Both the position numbers and the translations under genes were made by a program. The notes under the pieces are model-generated. The model searched no databases. It was not told the origin of the DNA and saw only the letters and a program-made list of their open reading frames with translations. DNA of 8,597 nt from Acetobacteraceae bacterium (GTDB taxonomy: Bacteria > Pseudomonadota > Alphaproteobacteria > Acetobacterales > Acetobacteraceae): contig PLSZ01000566.1 in NCBI GenBank assembly GCA_003164305.1, forward strand, positions 1,144 to 9,740, read 5' to 3'. Shown here piece by piece: positions 7,066-8,597 of the stretch (position 1 is the first letter of the stretch; every line of letters begins with the position of its first letter).

Positions 7066-8244
7066 GTGTCCGAAGCGCGTGTATCGAAATCTTCCGCGGC
7101 CCGGACGAAATTTCGGCCGTCATTGAATCGGAGAAATCTGTTGCGCCCGTCTGGCATATTGGCCAGTGCCACGACGATCGGGGTTGAATCCGCGGTGGCG
7201 CGACCTTTAACTCCCACGCCGGCACGCGCCCCCGACCCCAGGACGCCCGCCGCCGACACCCTTCGCAAAGGCATGATCGGCTTCATCCTGGCGCACGAGC
7301 AATTCACCGTCCCCGATCTGCTGCGCTTCGGGGAGCATGCCGCGCGTTCGGGATTTCAATTGCTGGCCACCAGCGATCATTTTCAACCCTGGCAGGCAAA
7401 CGAGGCGCATTCCGGCGAGGCGTGGGTCACGCTTGGCGCGTTGGGCAATCAGGCGCCGGAGGTTTGGATGGGCACCTCGGTCACCTGCCCGACCATGCGC
7501 TATAACCCAGCCGTCGTCGCGGAAGCCTTCGCGACCCTCAGCCACATTTATCCTGGACGGATTTTTCTTGGTGTCGGTTCCGGCGAGGCATTGAACGAAC
7601 AAGCGGCCACCGGAAATTGGCCGAAATGGCAGGAGCGTTGGGCTCGTCTCGCGGAAGCGATTTCGGTCATTCGCCAGTTGTGGACCGGAGAACACGTGTC
7701 GCACAAAGGCGACTTCTATACCATCGACGCGAAGTTATATGATCCGCCAGCGAAACCGATCCCGTTGTTCACCGCGGCCAATGGCAAGAAATCGATGCGG
7801 CTGGCGGGCCAACACGGCGACGGATTGATCACCGATCCGGATACCTGGAAGAAATTCCGCGGTGAATGGGAAGCCGGCGCGCGTGACATGGGCAAAGACC
7901 CCGACCAAATGCCGGTAATGGTCGAGCATTTCGTTGTCGTCGGCGATGAAACGGAAGGGTTGCTCGCGGCGGAGCAATGGCGGTTTATTCCGAAAGCGTT
8001 CAAAGGCTATTTCAACATCATGGATCCGGCGGAAATTCAGCGGCGCGCCGAGACCGAGGTGTCGCTTGAGACTTTGCTCCAGCAATGGCCGGTTTCGATG
8101 GATCCCGAGGTGCATATCGCGGCCATCAAGGAGTTGTTCGACAGCGGCGTCAGCATCGTAAATGTGCATTCCGGCCAGTCGGATCAGACGAAAGTGATCG
8201 ATTTCTACGCGTCGAAGGTGTTGCCGACGTTCCGCCCCGACTGA
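7066..8244 (+). CDS. FGD-like F420-dependent LLM oxidoreductase with probable Tat leader
   Basis: The catalytic part (about 68-392) matches the family of F420-dependent glucose-6-phosphate dehydrogenase (FGD) and the exported mycobacterial hydroxymycolate dehydrogenase fHMAD. SDHFQPW gives Asp104, His105 and Trp109, matching FGD1 Asp39, His40 and Trp44. GSGEALNE gives Glu174, matching Glu109. RYNPAVVAEAFATL and PGRIFLGVGSGE are also family hallmarks. FGD1 phosphate ligands Thr195, Lys198, Lys259 and Arg283 align with Asp, Thr, Tyr and Gln here, so glucose-6-phosphate is unlikely as substrate. The N terminus holds NRRNLLR (21-27), then a weakly hydrophobic stretch ending in AVA (43-45) and a Pro-rich linker, resembling a twin-arginine leader; export to the periplasm is inferred. 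GTG 7066 was chosen because GAAAGG lies 9 nt upstream. ATG 7018, TTG just before the RR motif, or ATG 7273 (no leader) are alternatives. It is divergent from the SDR, 4 bp from the convergent PEP-CTERM gene. Confidence 0.85.
   Translation: MSEARVSKSSAARTKFRPSLNRRNLLRPSGILASATTIGVESAVARPLTPTPARAPDPRTPAADTLRKGMIGFILAHEQFTVPDLLRFGEHAARSGFQLLATSDHFQPWQANEAHSGEAWVTLGALGNQAPEVWMGTSVTCPTMRYNPAVVAEAFATLSHIYPGRIFLGVGSGEALNEQAATGNWPKWQERWARLAEAISVIRQLWTGEHVSHKGDFYTIDAKLYDPPAKPIPLFTAANGKKSMRLAGQHGDGLITDPDTWKKFRGEWEAGARDMGKDPDQMPVMVEHFVVVGDETEGLLAAEQWRFIPKAFKGYFNIMDPAEIQRRAETEVSLETLLQQWPVSMDPEVHIAAIKELFDSGVSIVNVHSGQSDQTKVIDFYASKVLPTFRPD
7126..7200 (+). other. Probable twin-arginine signal peptide region
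   Basis: These bases encode residues 21 to about 45 of the F420-type oxidoreductase: NRRNLLR, then a stretch rich in Ala, Ile, Leu, Thr and Gly, ending with AVA before RPL. The arrangement fits a Tat leader, but a Pro and a Glu inside the hydrophobic part make it imperfect. Confidence 0.5.
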
Positions 8245-8248
8245 AACA

Positions 8249-8597
8249 TCAGCCCCGCTTGCGGCGGCGAACGCCCAGGAGACCAAGCAGAGAGCCGCCA
8301 AGGATCGTCATCGAGGCGGGCTCAGGCGCGGGGATCGGAGGATCGATCGTCGTAAATCCGCTGACCCCGCTGATGGCGATCGTGGCCTGCGCATTCGTCG
8401 TGAGGTTGGTTGTCGCATAGAGGGTAAAATCAAACGGTGTGCTGCTGGTGATACTGTATTCGGGACCCGTCACATCGATAAAGGCGCCAGGAGCGCCACT
8501 GGGCTTCAGTTGCGGGTTGCCGGCGTCGGACGTCATCACCTGACCTTCGCTCCAGCCGGAGGGCAGGCCTGGCGTGCCGACGGCGAGGATGTCGGAT
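8249..8597 (-). CDS. PEP-CTERM sorting-signal protein, C-terminal part (5' truncated)
   Basis: The reading frame stays open to the right window edge, giving 115 C-terminal residues with the N terminus missing; internal GTG 8539 and ATG 8536 are probably not starts. The last 25 or so residues form a textbook PEP-CTERM signal: the PAPEPASM motif, a hydrophobic helix TILGGSLLGLLG, then RRRKRG. Such proteins are exported by Sec, held in the inner membrane by this tail, then cut and sorted by exosortase (EpsH/XrtA type), usually to the surface or exopolysaccharide. The visible body is Ser/Thr/Gly/Pro-rich with beta-type segments (YSITSSTPFDFTLYATTNLT), low in charge and without Cys, as is common for this class. 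Its specific role is not predictable. The stop lies 4 bp from the stop of the convergent oxidoreductase gene. Confidence 0.9.
   Translation of the reverse strand, partial: SDILAVGTPGLPSGWSEGQVMTSDAGNPQLKPSGAPGAFIDVTGPEYSITSSTPFDFTLYATTNLTTNAQATIAISGVSGFTTIDPPIPAPEPASMTILGGSLLGLLGVRRRKRG

Noticed and set aside
7066..8244. Annotation as glucose-6-phosphate dehydrogenase (fgd)
   Set aside because: The four phosphate-binding residues of FGD1 are not conserved, and a probable export leader does not fit a cytosolic sugar-phosphate substrate.

Overview
The window is GC-rich, gene-dense bacterial DNA. It carries an aerobic-type cobaltochelatase subunit (CobT), a PEP-CTERM protein, a fused class III CoA-transferase and two luciferase-like (LLM) flavin/F420 oxidoreductases. 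This mix suggests an alphaproteobacterium, perhaps Rhodospirillales/Acetobacteraceae. The taxonomy is inferred from gene content and style only. No rRNA, tRNA, CRISPR array or transposase was seen.

Layout, left to right. (1) 1-894 (+) is the 3' part of cobT, cut by the window edge. (2) 895-1246 has no gene but holds several inverted and direct repeats. (3) 1247-1957 (-) is a class 3 lipase-like serine hydrolase whose base composition looks less GC-rich than its neighbours. (4) 2110-4200 (-) is a single-chain protein made of two CaiB/BaiF CoA-transferase domains. (5) Divergent from it, across about 80 bp, are an isocitrate lyase/PEP mutase superfamily protein (4283-5146) and a group 1 LLM oxidoreductase (5143-6135), which overlap by 4 bp. 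(6) 6132-6935 (-) is an NAD-type short-chain dehydrogenase (SDR) that converges on and overlaps the LLM gene by 4 bp. (7) Divergent from the SDR is a long FGD-like F420-family oxidoreductase with an apparent twin-arginine leader (7066-8244). (8) 8249-8597 (-) is the C-terminal part of a PEP-CTERM surface protein, cut by the right edge.

The middle block (2110 to 8244) reads like an accessory catabolic or modification cluster. It offers CoA activation, an oxo-acid C-C lyase-type enzyme, a flavin monooxygenase, an alcohol/ketone dehydrogenase and an exported deazaflavin-type oxidoreductase. A common substrate is inference only. The points most worth a second look are the FGD-like protein that has lost the glucose-6-phosphate phosphate-binding residues and gained a probable Tat leader, the lyase-family protein whose catalytic-loop Cys is Met, and the asymmetric CoA-transferase fusion. 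No clearly new multi-gene system is evident.
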